From NCBI GenBank assembly GCA_016875535.1, contig VGPF01000001.1:1-64000 (forward strand): a stretch of 64,000 nucleotides of DNA. The letters are read 5' to 3'. This document shows, one piece after another, positions 57,157 to 64,000 of this stretch. The stretch is from Chloroflexota bacterium (GTDB lineage Bacteria; Chloroflexota; Dehalococcoidia; SHYB01). The notes below the pieces were generated by a model, which saw only the letters and a list, made by a program, of their open reading frames with translations, ran no database searches and was not told the DNA's origin. Position 1 is the stretch's first letter, and each line of letters starts with the position of its first letter. A program made the position numbers and the translations under genes.

Positions 57157-57356
57157 GTAGTTTTCAGGTTGGCGACCACCCTTCGCAGAGCCTCAGGGCG
57201 ACAGAGGGAGGGCGCGTGCCCCGCGCCCCTACATGTATGTTGTCCTCAGCGGTTTGCTGAGGGGCGACTGAGCGGTCGCCGCAGCGTTTCGTTTTTTATT
57301 CTCCGTTGTTGTGTAGTTGTTGCATTTTGAGAAAAGAGGCGCAGACGGTCCCAGCG

Positions 57357-58124
57357 TTAGAAGCCCAGGGAGCGGTAGAGGCGCCACGTGGTGCGAGCTT
57401 CCTCGTCGGGGTCGTGGCGCTTCCTCTCCGGTTTGAATGCGTTCCATTCTTCTTCTTCGATCGTGCGACGGCGCACCTCATCGGCCAGTCGCTGCGCCTC
57501 GCGCTTGGCGAGGGACCCCAGGGCGCGGACCGCGGTGCGGAGTATCTCCGCGATGTCTTCCGCGAGCCACTCCTCGAAGAGGGGGTCGTGCGGGTCGTAT
57601 CCAAGGGCGGCGACTTCCGTCTGCAGGAGCGTGATGAGGTTGTGGTGCAGCTCGTGCACTGGTGCGGACACGGAATCGGCGCCGTCCATGGCGTAACCGG
57701 CGAGCCCTTCCTGACCTGCAAGGCTTGACGCGCCGGGCGCGACGCGTTCCCTGGCACGCGCTGCTTTGTACCGATCTTCTGAACGCTTGATCTTTTCTTC
57801 AAGGAGGCGGACCGCTTGCGGAACGCCATCAGGCGGGAGGCGCTGCAGGAGCCTCTCCAGCTGGCGTTCGCGGAGCAGCCGGAGGAAGCGCTCCTGCTGC
57901 CAGAGGCGATGGCAGCGCGCCGCTTCGCGCCGCGCGTGGGCGGCGGGAGGGCGCGCTGTTGCGCCGGGCGAAGGAGCATGATCCGGCATAGGCAAGGAGG
58001 AGGCGCGATGGGGACGGGCTGCGCCTAGGTTGGAAGAAGCCGCCGTTCCAGGGGAAGGAACCGGGTTCTGACACTCAGCGTCTTGGGACGCCTGCGCCAC
58101 GTTCGGCCCGAGGCCCGTATCCAC
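57357..58124 (-). CDS. Hypothetical protein, helical, charged
   Basis: A 255-residue reading frame starting at GTG 58124, preceded at ideal distance by AGGAGGTGG, which decides the start. Residues 1-65 are rich in Ala, Pro and Ser and probably disordered. Residues about 66-120 are Arg/Leu/Glu-rich helices (LLRERQLERLLQRLPP, LLEEKIKRSEDRYK), and 150-255 contain HELHHNLITLLQTEVAALG and a charged C-terminus. I do not recognise a family. It stands alone between two repeat-rich gaps, so it could be a mobile or recently acquired gene. Confidence 0.55.
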   Translation of the reverse strand: MDTGLGPNVAQASQDAECQNPVPSPGTAASSNLGAARPHRASSLPMPDHAPSPGATARPPAAHARREAARCHRLWQQERFLRLLRERQLERLLQRLPPDGVPQAVRLLEEKIKRSEDRYKAARARERVAPGASSLAGQEGLAGYAMDGADSVSAPVHELHHNLITLLQTEVAALGYDPHDPLFEEWLAEDIAEILRTAVRALGSLAKREAQRLADEVRRRTIEEEEWNAFKPERKRHDPDEEARTTWRLYRSLGF

Positions 58125-58835
58125 CGCTCCACCTCCTCACATCCGCCTACCGAAGATTCCCGAAGCCGCGGTTGCTGGGACCGCTCCGGTGAAGCGCCGG
58201 AGTGCCTTCACCCCGCCTTTCGGCAGGCTGAAGGCATCTGCGCCTTGGGTCCAAAAAGAAGGGGAGACGCTAGGACGCAGGAGGCGCATGGCCATGCGCC
58301 GTCCGCACATCTTCGCGCCTCCCCGGCTCGTTGGTCCTGGCTGAGGCTTCTAAAGAAGATGATAATGGATGGTAGGCGGGAGTGTCAAGGCGGCGGGAAA
58401 GAGCGACCTAACCTCTAACCTCCCGATGCGGAATCGGGATCTCGGTAGACCTCGACCTTCATATCCTGAGCGGGAAGGGGCACTTCGCTGGACTGGGCGG
58501 AGGCGATTGTAGTGTTTAACGAAGCGTCCCTCGCCTCGCAGGAGAGGGATGAGAGGGAGAGGTCGAAGGGGCCGTGCCAAGTGCGGGGTAAGGTTGCACG
58601 GATGACCAGGGTCTGGATCCGAGCATCTGGGCGGTTCTTGAAGCGCGAGTGGTACGTTGTTCTTTGGCGATGGTGAGGGCGAGCCGCGCCATAGAGAATA
58701 TAAAGGCTGGCTAGGCTCGCCCCTACGTACGTTAGGGCTGTGGGCAACCCAGGCCGCGTAGGCCCGTTCGTCCTCCGGTGCGGCACCAGAGCCTCAAGGC
58801 GAAATAGGGGCGCGCGTCTCCTGAAAAACGCCCTC
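58125..58835. other. Repeat-rich intergenic region without a supported gene
   Basis: About 710 bases. It holds the AGGAGGTGG ribosome-binding site of the leftward hypothetical gene at its left end, a palindrome TCCCGATGCGGAATCGGGA (about 58423-58441), family-1-like sequence at 58527-58563 and a family-3 repeat at 58736-58825. Short open frames here lack codon bias and ribosome-binding sites. Confidence 0.6.
58736..58825 (+). repeat. Dispersed repeat, family 3, copy 2
   Basis: GGCTGTGGGCAACCC, GCGTAGGCCCGTTCGTC, GAGCCTCAAGGCGAAATAGG and GCGCGCG, in the same order as 57063-57156. It lies just past the end of the MFS gene. Confidence 0.6.
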
Positions 58836-60068
58836 CTACATCTCCCGCACGGCGCGGGAGCGCAGGGCGACGAAGGCGGCGCAGGCCGTCACGAGACAGC
58901 CCACCGTGAGGAAGGTGGTCTTGAGGGCGAACCATTCGGCTAATGTGCCGTTGAGAATGGCGCCGATGTTGGTGAAGCTGAAGCTCAGGAAATAGATGGA
59001 GAGGACGCGCCCGCGGATGTGGCCGGCCACGTGGCTCTGGATGAGGATGTTGTTCGTGATGAGCATCATCGCCGTCAGGACGCCCAGCGCCGCCATGATA
59101 AGGACGGCCAGGGCAAAGGCGCCCGTGAACCCCAGGAGCGCCAGCATGCCGCCATAGACGGCGACGGTGATGAGGAACATCCGCCCGCGCCGCTTCACCT
59201 GGCCGAAGAGCGACATCGCGACCGCGCCCAGGAGCGCGCCGAAGCCCAGGGATGAGTGGAGCCAGCCGAGCATCGTCCCGTCCGAAGAGCCCAGGACGCG
59301 ATCGGCGTAGACGGGCAGAAGCTGGAGGGAGGCGGTGCCGAAGATGCCGGTGACGAAGGCGAGGGCGATGAGGGGGCCGATAGTCCCTTCGCGCCGCAGG
59401 TAGCCGATGGTCTCCTTCAAGCTGGTGAAGACGTTGTTCTGCCCGGTGCCCTGTCGCGCGCCGCCCAAGGGGAGGAGGAGCAGAGGCCACAGGGCCACGG
59501 TGTAGGCGACGAGCGGGAACCAGAAAGCGTACTCGGGGCCGAAGCCGATGAGCGTGCCGCCGATAGCGGGGCCGATGACCCGCATGACGTTGGTGGTGAT
59601 GGAGTTGAGCGTGACGGCGCTGGCCAGCTCCTTGCCGCCCACCACATCGTGCACCAGGGCCATCCGCGTGGGGCCGCTCATGGAGAAGGAGCCGCCGTAG
59701 ATGGGGCCGAGGACGAAGAAATGCCAGAGGCGGATCGCATCCGTTGTCACCAGGACGGCGAGGATCAGCGAGGCGCCGATGAGTATGCTCTGGGTGCCGA
59801 TCATGATGAGCCGGCGCTTCCCTCTATCGGAGAGGTAGCCGCTCAAAGGCGTGGTGATGAGGATGAGGATGGAGGAGACGAAGGAGAAGAGTCCGACCTG
59901 GAAGGAAGAGTCGGAGAGGTGATAGACCATCCACCCTGAGGTGACGAGGGTGCTCCAGATGCCGAGCTGGAGGGTCCCGGTGCTCAGGATGAGGAGGCGG
60001 AAATCGCGGTAGCGGAGGGCCGCGAGCGCCAGACGGGGAGCGCGCGGGCGACGCTCAGGCTCTGCCAT
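58836..60068 (-). CDS. MFS transporter (EntS-like, 12 segments)
   Basis: The 410 residues have about twelve hydrophobic segments. It opens LALAALRYRDFRLLILSTGT, then TTPLSGYLSDRGKRRLIMIG (motif A with Asp-Arg-Gly-Lys-Arg-Arg) and GPTRMALVHDVVG, features of the MFS_3/enterobactin exporter-like group. It is the last gene of a run with a CoA transferase, an amidohydrolase and two regulatory-type genes, 12 bases after the CoA transferase. It could export or import an aromatic or terpenoid acid handled by these enzymes. Confidence 0.9.
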   Translation of the reverse strand: MAEPERRPRAPRLALAALRYRDFRLLILSTGTLQLGIWSTLVTSGWMVYHLSDSSFQVGLFSFVSSILILITTPLSGYLSDRGKRRLIMIGTQSILIGASLILAVLVTTDAIRLWHFFVLGPIYGGSFSMSGPTRMALVHDVVGGKELASAVTLNSITTNVMRVIGPAIGGTLIGFGPEYAFWFPLVAYTVALWPLLLLPLGGARQGTGQNNVFTSLKETIGYLRREGTIGPLIALAFVTGIFGTASLQLLPVYADRVLGSSDGTMLGWLHSSLGFGALLGAVAMSLFGQVKRRGRMFLITVAVYGGMLALLGFTGAFALAVLIMAALGVLTAMMLITNNILIQSHVAGHIRGRVLSIYFLSFSFTNIGAILNGTLAEWFALKTTFLTVGCLVTACAAFVALRSRAVREM

Positions 60069-60080
60069 GGGCGCGCGCCC

Positions 60081-61304
60081 TTAGACGACGCCGGATGCGC
60101 GGAGGGCGGCGAGCCTCTTTGGAGTGAGGCCGAGCTCTTCGATGAAGACCTGGGCGTTGTCCTGCCCGGGCTCCGGGGCAACGCGGCGGACGGCGGTGGA
60201 GGTGCGCGAGAACTTGTAGGGCGCGCCGGCGAGCTTCACAGCGCCGAGCGTGGGGTGCTGGTGCTCCTGGAAGAGCCCCCTGGCCAGCATCTGCGGGTTC
60301 GTCAGCAGATCGCGGATGGTGTAGACGGGCCCGAGCGTGAGGTGGCGGCGCTGGCCTTCCTTATACATCTCTTCGCGCTCGAAGTTCATGGAGAACTCCG
60401 TGATGTACATGTTAATCAGGTCGGCGTAGGGCTCCCGCTCGTCTGACCGCCCCTGGTACTTGGGGTTCAGGATGTCCTTATTGCCCGTCACCTCGGCCAC
60501 CCACTTGCTGAAGATGGCCCACTGCTCCGGGCGGCCGATGGCGATGATGATGTAGCCGTCCCTGCAGGGGTAGAGGCCGTGGTTGCCGCGGCGCGTGGGC
60601 GATCTCCCGGTGTCCAGCCAGAGCGTCACGCCCGCGATGGTGGTGAAGGCGACCATGGCCTGCTGCGCCGAGATTTCGATGTGCTGGCCGATGCCGTGGG
60701 TGTTGCGTCCCAGGATGGCCAGCAAGGTCCCGGCGGCCGCGTGGATGGAGGAGCAGACGTAGGTGAGCTGTCCGCTGATGACGACGGGCGGGCGCTCCGG
60801 CTCCCCGGAGCTGGCCATGAAGCCGCTCAGGGCGTAGTAGACGAGGTTCGCGCCCTGGTAGTCCTTGTACGGCCCCTCCGTCCCGAAGCCGGTGACGGTG
60901 GTGACGATGATCTGCGGGTTGATCTTGGCCAGGCGCTCGTAGGTGTAGCCAGCCTTCACCAGGGTGCTGGGAGGCCGCGTCTCGATGACGGCATCGGCCG
61001 TCTTGACCAGGCGCTCGAAGAGGCGGCGGCCCTCGGCCGTGCGGAGGTTGGGCGTCACCGAGCGCTTGTTGAGGTTCCACGCCTCGAAGTAGACGGAGGT
61101 GCGATGGGGATCATCGCCCACGAAGGGCGGGATGTAGCGCGCGCGATTATCATCCGGATCTTCGATCCGGATGACGTCCGCGCCGAGATCGCCCAGGACC
61201 TTGCCGCCGTATTGGCCCAGGGGGCCGGACAACTCCAGGATCCGGCGGCCCGTGAGGGAGCCGGGCGGCCCGAGCCGATAGGGAGCGGGGGCCTTACTTG
61301 CCAA
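60081..61304 (-). CDS. CaiB/BaiF family CoA transferase homologue lacking the catalytic Asp
   Basis: The 407 residues start at TTG 61304, the only start codon before the fold opening SLTGRRILELSGPLGQYGG; it overlaps the amidohydrolase end by 11 bases. LGADVIRIEDPDDN and VTGFGTEGPYKDYQG are typical. The nucleophile position, 25 residues before GIGQ, is Tyr182 (QLTYVCSS), as in the homologue at 45675. Unlike that one, no Asp-containing partner gene is adjacent, so a separate activity of this subgroup deserves attention. Confidence 0.88.
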   Translation of the reverse strand: MASKAPAPYRLGPPGSLTGRRILELSGPLGQYGGKVLGDLGADVIRIEDPDDNRARYIPPFVGDDPHRTSVYFEAWNLNKRSVTPNLRTAEGRRLFERLVKTADAVIETRPPSTLVKAGYTYERLAKINPQIIVTTVTGFGTEGPYKDYQGANLVYYALSGFMASSGEPERPPVVISGQLTYVCSSIHAAAGTLLAILGRNTHGIGQHIEISAQQAMVAFTTIAGVTLWLDTGRSPTRRGNHGLYPCRDGYIIIAIGRPEQWAIFSKWVAEVTGNKDILNPKYQGRSDEREPYADLINMYITEFSMNFEREEMYKEGQRRHLTLGPVYTIRDLLTNPQMLARGLFQEHQHPTLGAVKLAGAPYKFSRTSTAVRRVAPEPGQDNAQVFIEELGLTPKRLAALRASGVV

Positions 61305-62403
61305 GGTTGTAGAGGCGCTTGATGTTGCCGCCGATGATGAGGTCCATCTCGTGATCGGGGACGCCGGCGAACATCTCCTTGAGGGTCTTGCGGCTGTAGG
61401 GCCAATCGTTCCCGGCGTGTGGATAGTCCGTGGACCAGAGCATGTTCTCGACGCCGATGGAGGCGCGGTTCTGGATGCCATAGACGTCCTTGATGAAGGT
61501 GGCCGACCAGTTGCTCTTCCAGTACTCGCTGGGGAGGCGCTTGATCTGGCAGTTGGTCTGCTTGCGGTTGCGCCAGTAGCGGTCGTCCAGCTGCTCCATG
61601 AAGTACGGGATCCAGCCGCAGCCCGTTTCAATCATGCTCACCTGGAGTTTCGGGAAGCGGTCGAAGACGCCGCCGAGAATCATGTCGCCCATGGCGGCCG
61701 GCATGGCGGTCATGCCCTTGGAGGCGCTGCCGGCCATCTTCCAACTGCCGTCGGCATTGCCCATCTTGACCTGGCCGATGAGTGAGACGTGGATACTGAC
61801 GGGGATGTTCATATCCTGGGCGGCGGCCCAGAACTTATCGTCCTCGGGGGAGATCTGGGGCTTGCCGCTGGGCCAGGTGGCGATGACGCAGCCCAGGTGG
61901 CCCTTCTTGCGGGCGCGCTGGAGCTCGGCCACCATGCCGTCCACGCCGACGTTGGGCATCTGGGCGATGCCGATCAGGCGCTTTTTATCCGTGGCGCAGA
62001 AATCCTCGGCGAGCCAATTGTTATAGGCCTGGATGCCGGCCAGTTGGAACTCAACGTCCTGCTTCATGAAGTACGACATCGTGGTCTGTGGCTGGTAGAT
62101 AAGCTCAGCGTCCACGCCATCGAGATCCATTTCCTTGATGCGCTCCGGCCCCTTGAAAGCGCCCTGGACAATCCTGTCGTACGTGTAGCCCAGCCAGTTG
62201 ATGTCCTCCAGGGCTTTGCCTGCGGTGGCGGACTGGCCGATAGGCTGCGTGGGACTGCCATCGTAGCTCCATCCGTCGCCGCCCATTTTGTCTTTGGCCA
62301 TCTTGGGGGCGCGCTCCTGGAACTTGGCTGGCATCCACTTCTTCCAGATATCCGGCGGCTCTAGGATGTGGGAGTCTGCGGAGATGATCTTCATATCAAC
62401 CAT
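61294..62403 (-). CDS. Amidohydrolase family 2 protein (ACMSD-like)
   Basis: The 369 residues begin MKIISADSHILEPPDIW with the metal motif Asp10-x-His12. SIHVSLIG carries the central metal His, a Glu follows in MIETGCGWIPYF and the catalytic Asp in WSTDYPHAGNDWP. This group includes aminocarboxymuconate-semialdehyde decarboxylase and 2-hydroxy-dicarboxylate or aromatic-acid decarboxylases. A preceding GGAAGG supports ATG 62403. It forms an operon with the CoA transferase, the MFS gene and a TetR regulator, so it probably handles an acid in the same pathway. Confidence 0.9.
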   Translation of the reverse strand: MVDMKIISADSHILEPPDIWKKWMPAKFQERAPKMAKDKMGGDGWSYDGSPTQPIGQSATAGKALEDINWLGYTYDRIVQGAFKGPERIKEMDLDGVDAELIYQPQTTMSYFMKQDVEFQLAGIQAYNNWLAEDFCATDKKRLIGIAQMPNVGVDGMVAELQRARKKGHLGCVIATWPSGKPQISPEDDKFWAAAQDMNIPVSIHVSLIGQVKMGNADGSWKMAGSASKGMTAMPAAMGDMILGGVFDRFPKLQVSMIETGCGWIPYFMEQLDDRYWRNRKQTNCQIKRLPSEYWKSNWSATFIKDVYGIQNRASIGVENMLWSTDYPHAGNDWPYSRKTLKEMFAGVPDHEMDLIIGGNIKRLYNLGK

Positions 62404-62408
62404 ATGCC

Positions 62409-63017
62409 TTACCTTCCTTTGTGTCCGTTTTCGGACTCGCGCATTTGATCGACCATGACTTTGATGGTCTGCAGCATCTCTAAACGTCCGGCGTGATACG
62501 ACTTTGCATCCTTGGCCTTGCCGCAGGAATCGGCGGCGCGGGCCACCACTTGCTCCAGCTCGCCCAGGCGGTTGCCCAGGACATCGAAGACGGCGGTCTT
62601 GCCCAGATCGGCGCGGCTGACTGGGCTTTCGAAGGGGTGCAGCGCTTCGCCCGCGCCGTGCATTCTACCATTCTCGCCGGGGGTTTGGCCGGGCTTCCAG
62701 CCGCGCCCGTGGAGGACCACGCCCCACCTGCGGAGGCGCAGGACCAGGGTGGAGGGCTTGATGCCGAACTGCTCGGCCGTCTGCACCAGGCCCGCCGTCT
62801 CATAGCTGCGGACGATGGCGTCCTTGACGCCGGGATCGAAGACGGCCGGGGGACGAGCGGCCACGGGCTTGGGGACGAGCTTGACGGCGGGCGTGGCGGA
62901 GAGCTTGGCCATGGCTTCTTCCGTGGGGAAGCCGCAGATGATGCAGGCTTGCTCGATAGTGGTCACAAGTCGGCTCCCGCACTTGCGACACCTGGGCTGA
63001 ACGGCTTGAACTGTCAT
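62409..63017 (-). CDS. Zinc-ribbon and helix-turn-helix protein of unknown function
   Basis: The 202 residues have an N-terminal Cys4 zinc ribbon (Cys10, Cys13, Cys25, Cys28), a Pro/Ala linker, and a helix-turn-helix-like stretch at about 66-105 (AIVRSYETAGLVQTAEQFGI, then STLVLRLRRWGV). The remaining 90 residues are helical (FDVLGNRLGELEQVVARAA). The combination resembles small bacterial DNA-binding proteins, but I recognise no family. It overlaps the TetR gene by 4 bases and precedes the amidohydrolase by 5, so it is made with both and may be an accessory regulator. Confidence 0.72.
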   Translation of the reverse strand: MTVQAVQPRCRKCGSRLVTTIEQACIICGFPTEEAMAKLSATPAVKLVPKPVAARPPAVFDPGVKDAIVRSYETAGLVQTAEQFGIKPSTLVLRLRRWGVVLHGRGWKPGQTPGENGRMHGAGEALHPFESPVSRADLGKTAVFDVLGNRLGELEQVVARAADSCGKAKDAKSYHAGRLEMLQTIKVMVDQMRESENGHKGR

Positions 63018-63670
63018 CGCTGTGCCTCCATGAGTCGTAGGCCGAGCTTGCTCGCAACGGCGCCAGAGTCCTTGCTTAAGAACATGCGGACGAGCAGGGC
63101 GGCGATGGCGTTGGTATCGAAGGCGCCGCCGGTGCGGTACCAGTTGGGCATCCAGGTGATGGCGCCCATGACCAGGCGGATGGCGGCCTTGCTTTCGGCC
63201 TCGCCGAAGAGCCCTTCGCGGACGCCTTCATCAATGATGGCGTCATAGATAGAGTGGAAGCGATCGCGCTCCTGGGTGAGGATGCGGCGGTACTTGGCCG
63301 GGAAGGTGGGCATGAGGATATTGGAGGCGGTGCGGGCGGCGACGAAGCCCATGGCGGCGCGCTGGACGACGTGCTCCACGTGGGCGGTGAATGCGGCCTC
63401 CAGCTTGACGAGGGGGCTGCCCTCCTTGGGAACGCGAGACTGGACATAGGCGTGGACGCTCTTCATGGCCTGGGAGTGCAGGTCGTAGAAGACATCGTCC
63501 TTGGACTTGTAGTAGTAGTAGATGAAGCCCTTGGTGACGCCCATCTGGCGGGCGATGTGCTCCATCGTGGTGCCGACATAGCCGCGCTCTTGGAAGACGG
63601 TGGCGGCGGCTTGTTGGATCCGCTCGCGCTCGTGCTCGGCCTTGATGTTTTTACTCGCCGCCAGGGTCAT
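63014..63670 (-). CDS. TetR family transcriptional regulator
   Basis: The 218 residues have the N-terminal TetR helix-turn-helix: RERIQQAAATVFQERGYVGT, then MEHIARQMGVTKGFIYYYYK. The ligand domain follows, with CoA-regulator-like VFYDLHSQAMKSV. Many TetR proteins of this type respond to acyl-CoAs and repress catabolic operons. It is first in the run TetR-zinc ribbon-amidohydrolase-CoA transferase-MFS and has a palindromic site in its own leader, so autorepression of the whole run is likely. Confidence 0.93.
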   Translation of the reverse strand: MTLAASKNIKAEHERERIQQAAATVFQERGYVGTTMEHIARQMGVTKGFIYYYYKSKDDVFYDLHSQAMKSVHAYVQSRVPKEGSPLVKLEAAFTAHVEHVVQRAAMGFVAARTASNILMPTFPAKYRRILTQERDRFHSIYDAIIDEGVREGLFGEAESKAAIRLVMGAITWMPNWYRTGGAFDTNAIAALLVRMFLSKDSGAVASKLGLRLMEAQR

Positions 63671-63682
63671 GAAACGTTTATT

Positions 63683-63694
63683 CCTACCAGTAGG
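63683..63694. promoter_or_regulatory. Candidate TetR operator
   Basis: CCTAC-CA-GTAGG, a perfect inverted repeat, 13 bases upstream of the TetR start codon. On the minus strand a TATACT -10 element (63715-63710) lies just upstream, so a bound repressor would block the transcript start. A second inverted repeat TACT-TGCG-AGTA lies at 63702-63713. Confidence 0.5.
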
Positions 63695-63835
63695 TTTTTC
63701 GTACTTGCGAGTATAACGGCGGCAGGATACCGCAGGCGGCGCGAGGCCGTCAAGGGGGGATTCCCTCGGTTCGGGCCAGGGAGGAACGCCGATTCCCGTC
63801 AGCTTTCCGAAGGAAAGCGCGAGGCGCCGACGCGG

Positions 63836-64000
63836 TTAGCGGGGCAGGCCCAGGCCGCGGGTGGCAATGACGTTGCGCTGGATCTCCGAGGTGCCGCCGG
63901 TGATGGTGCCGACGGGGTTGCCGCGGTAGGCCTTCTCCAGCTCGCCGTCCAGGGGGGCGAGGTCGCTTTCCTTTCGGAGCTGGCCATAGAGGCCGAACAT
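63836..64000 (-). CDS. Acyl-CoA dehydrogenase, C-terminal part (runs off the window)
   Basis: The last 54 codons of an acyl-CoA dehydrogenase; the 5' part lies beyond the window edge. The end TITGGTSEIQRNVIATRGLG is nearly the same as that of the enzyme at 41383, with Gly at the medium-chain Glu position. LDGELEKAYRGNPVG precedes it. It is on the same strand as the TetR-led run, separated by 165 bases that carry the TetR promoter and operator. Confidence 0.87.
   Translation of the reverse strand: MFGLYGQLRKESDLAPLDGELEKAYRGNPVGTITGGTSEIQRNVIATRGLGLPR

Noticed and set aside
58125-58835. Short open frames at 58083-58418 (+), 58350-58580 (-) and 58415-58786 (-)
   Set aside because: They lack ribosome-binding sites and recognisable motifs, and overlap dispersed repeats.
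1-64000. CRISPR arrays, transposases, integrases, rRNA
   Set aside because: No regularly spaced direct repeats, no transposase or integrase motif in the translated frames and no rRNA-like sequence were seen.

Overview
The window is a GC-rich bacterial chromosome segment with tightly packed genes, many ATGA start/stop overlaps and several GTG or TTG starts. The lipoproteins have Thr/Pro-rich linkers. There are many CaiB-type CoA transferases, flavin/F420-type monooxygenases of the luciferase fold, Cys-less thiolase-like proteins and a compact cobalamin salvage operon. Together these suggest a Chloroflexota member, most likely of the Dehalococcoidia/SAR202 kind; this is inference from gene content, as there is no rRNA here. 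No transposase, phage gene or CRISPR array is visible.

Layout. 0.1-0.5 kb: an AT-richer, probably frameshifted hypothetical gene. 0.6-5.9 kb: an operon miaB-nadA-nadB-nadC (tRNA thiomethylation and NAD de novo synthesis), followed by tRNA-Ser(GCU). 6.2-11.4 kb: a redox/copper module with thioredoxin-like protein, CcdA, an OmpR-type response regulator and a histidine kinase, divergent from a CopC-CopC-cupredoxin lipoprotein gene. Both the regulator and the lipoprotein gene carry an in-frame stop codon, and a symmetric direct-repeat operator candidate lies between the two transcription units. 11.5-23.9 kb: CoA transferases (one a two-domain fusion), SDR dehydrogenases, a DHA2-type MFS exporter, a thiolase-like protein and an ArsR-SRPBCC-VOC-SRPBCC-cupredoxin gene run.

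23.9-35.7 kb: a 12-gene cobalamin transport, salvage and nucleotide-loop assembly operon (btuC-btuF-btuD-cobO-cobT-cobS-cbiB-cobD-cobC-cobQ-cobU-pduX) under a clear AdoCbl riboswitch, whose downstream hairpin contains the ribosome-binding site of the TTG-started first gene.

35.9-64 kb: mostly acyl-CoA catabolism. It has six further CoA transferases, tandemly duplicated crotonases, acyl-CoA dehydrogenases, SDRs, a thiolase-like/DUF35 pair resembling the Ltp2-ChsH2 retro-aldolase of steroid side-chain degradation, a family-5 peptide-type substrate-binding lipoprotein, two luciferase-like monooxygenases, an MFS exporter, an amidohydrolase and a TetR regulator. A coherent reading is that organic acids with branched or cyclic skeletons are imported, converted to CoA esters by CoA transfer, dehydrogenated, hydrated and cleaved, with B12 supplied by salvage. 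Substrates cannot be read from the sequence.

Intergenic gaps carry at least three dispersed palindromic repeat families. Several genes have informative active-site losses: CaiB domains without the catalytic Asp, a crotonase without either catalytic Glu, and thiolases without Cys.
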